A stretch of 60,915 bases of DNA from positions 1 through 60,915 of the forward strand of contig CACZRP010000100.1 of NCBI GenBank assembly GCA_902783575.1, in the 5' to 3' direction. The position numbers and the translations under genes are program-made. The notes beneath the pieces are model-generated. The model was not told the origin of the DNA. It did not search any database and was given only the letters and a program-made list of their open reading frames with translations. Below are positions 60,015 to 60,915 of this stretch, piece by piece (within the stretch, counting starts at the first letter, position 1; every line of letters begins with the position of its first letter). Origin of the DNA: an uncultured Eubacteriales bacterium. Lineage in GTDB: Bacteria; Bacillota; Clostridia; Lachnospirales; Bianqueaceae.

Positions 60015-60821
60015 TTACTGCTTGGTCTCGGCAATAATTCTGGCGGCGGGTGCCTGAACACCGGCTGCGCCGAGGGCTTCGACGATGCCCTGAATCAGGC
60101 CGAAATAAACATCCCAATAATCAGCGGTTTCACACCAGGCGCGCACGGTAAATTCCATGGCTTCGTTGGTGCCGCCGGAAACCTGGGCAAAGGGAGCGGC
60201 CGGATCGGAAAGCACTTTTTCGTTGGCTTCCATGACGGACTTCATGATATCCTGCACCTTCTGGGGCGCTTCGGATTTCGCAGTGGTAAATACCAGATCC
60301 ACACGGCGTTTGCCCTGTCTGGTGAAGTTAACGATATTGCCATTCATCAGCGGGCCGTTGGGGATAATCACGGTACGGTTGTCAATGGTCAGAAGCTCAG
60401 TGTAGAACAGGGCGATCTTTTTGACAAAGCCTTCTTCTCCCGCACCGCTGACATAATCGTCAACATTGAAGGGGCGGAAAATCAGCAGCATGATGCCGCC
60501 GGCGGCGTTGGACAGAGATCCCTGCAGCGCCAGGCCCACTGCCATGCCTGCGGAGGCAAGAACAGCGATAATGGATGCCATGGGCACGCCCAAAACAGTG
60601 ATAATGGAAATCACCAGAATGGCATTAAGGACAAACTTGAACGCATTGGTAAAGAAGCGGTGCACGGTGGGATCCAGTTCATCGAACTTTTTGATCTTGC
60701 CCAGGAGTTTGATCAGATACTTGATGACGATTCTTCCAATAATCAGGATCAGCAGCGCCAGTATGATTTTACCGCCCACATTGACGCCGAGGTCTTGCAG
60801 TTTAGCCAATAATTCTTCCAT
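60015..60821 (-). CDS. MscS family mechanosensitive ion channel
   Basis: This 268-residue protein has three N-terminal helices and a beta plus alpha/beta cytoplasmic domain. The pore helix region VGLALQGSLSNAAGGIMLLI and the following FRPFNVDDYV are the MscS signature; NGPLMNGNIVNFTRQGKRRV fits the beta domain. The size is that of the minimal MscS. It releases solutes on osmotic downshock. GGGAGG precedes the ATG. It has its own terminator and is transcribed alone as far as the window shows. Confidence 0.95.
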   Translation of the reverse strand: MEELLAKLQDLGVNVGGKIILALLILIIGRIVIKYLIKLLGKIKKFDELDPTVHRFFTNAFKFVLNAILVISIITVLGVPMASIIAVLASAGMAVGLALQGSLSNAAGGIMLLIFRPFNVDDYVSGAGEEGFVKKIALFYTELLTIDNRTVIIPNGPLMNGNIVNFTRQGKRRVDLVFTTAKSEAPQKVQDIMKSVMEANEKVLSDPAAPFAQVSGGTNEAMEFTVRAWCETADYWDVYFGLIQGIVEALGAAGVQAPAARIIAETKQ

Positions 60822-60915
60822 AGTCTTCCCTCCCTAATATGTCAAGTGATTTTCCCTTTAAATAAAGGGTTTTCGTGCATTACCTCTGATGGATGAGCCA
60901 TGACCATAGGCATCC
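60822..60915. other. Upstream region of the MscS gene at the window edge
   Basis: It contains a small hairpin CCCTTT-AAAT-AAAGGG (60854-60869) with T on one side, and on the minus strand a TTGACA very close to the start codon. No confident promoter can be assigned because the region is cut by the window end. Confidence 0.3.

Overview
The window looks like a chromosomal segment of a fairly high-GC, low-GC-clade Gram-positive bacterium: Bacillota, class Clostridia, plausibly Lachnospiraceae or a relative. The reasons are a V-type ATPase operon, strong AGGAGG ribosome sites with TTG and GTG starts, sigma-A promoters with 17-bp spacers, a CIRCE heat-shock operator, MurT/GatD-like proteins, and a compact Gram-positive type VII secretion locus. 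No rRNA, tRNA, IS element, prophage or CRISPR-Cas genes were seen.

Layout. 1-720: terminator and a hairpin array of six 36-bp units. 743-9396: nine-gene V/A-type ATPase operon whose K ring subunit carries sodium-binding residues. 9397-10292: a second kind of hairpin array between two terminators. 10293-12293 (-): unrecognised 666-aa protein. 12571-15700: esterase and S9 peptidase. 15714-16343: CIRCE, promoter and hsp20. 16476-17849: MATE exporter. 17872-28600 (-): likely one long operon reading adaptor, ABC ATPase, permease, second adaptor, small membrane protein, GH31 glucosidase, MurT-like, GatD-like. 28771-33660 (+): DUF3160-like, CapA-like and YczE-like genes. 33657-37444 (-): MazG-like protein, glutamine-rich zinc-ribbon protein, glutamate dehydrogenase. 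37691-38728: ilvE. 38809-39141: second copy of the six-unit array. 39287-43840 (-): mtnN, galE, murG, nagZ. 43973-53861 (-): zinc-ribbon membrane protein and the type VII locus, with a divergent XRE regulator at 54034. 54566-59858 (-): carA and a carB fused to a diaminopimelate epimerase domain. 60015-60821 (-): MscS channel.

The genes suggest a cell investing in envelope biology: nucleotide-sugar and lipid II steps (galE, murG, MurT-like), muropeptide turnover (nagZ), DAP epimerase, envelope transport (MATE, MacAB-like, T7SS), and three membrane proteins sharing an N-terminal zinc ribbon. Nitrogen metabolism is represented by gdhA, ilvE and carAB.

The most unusual items are: (1) two homologous arrays, 38 kb apart, of six 36-bp units bounded by TCGAGGA/TCCTCGA with almost identical unit spacing, plus a third array built on TGTGACA/TGTCACA boxes; (2) the CarB-DapF fusion, whose first catalytic cysteine position is alanine; (3) a MurT/GatD pair that appears to lack the glutaminase residues; (4) a compact T7SS module with an EsaB-like domain apparently fused to EssC, an LXG-like substrate, two small helical partners, a lipoprotein, and an XRE gene sharing a promoter/operator. 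All family assignments come from reading motifs; no database search was run.
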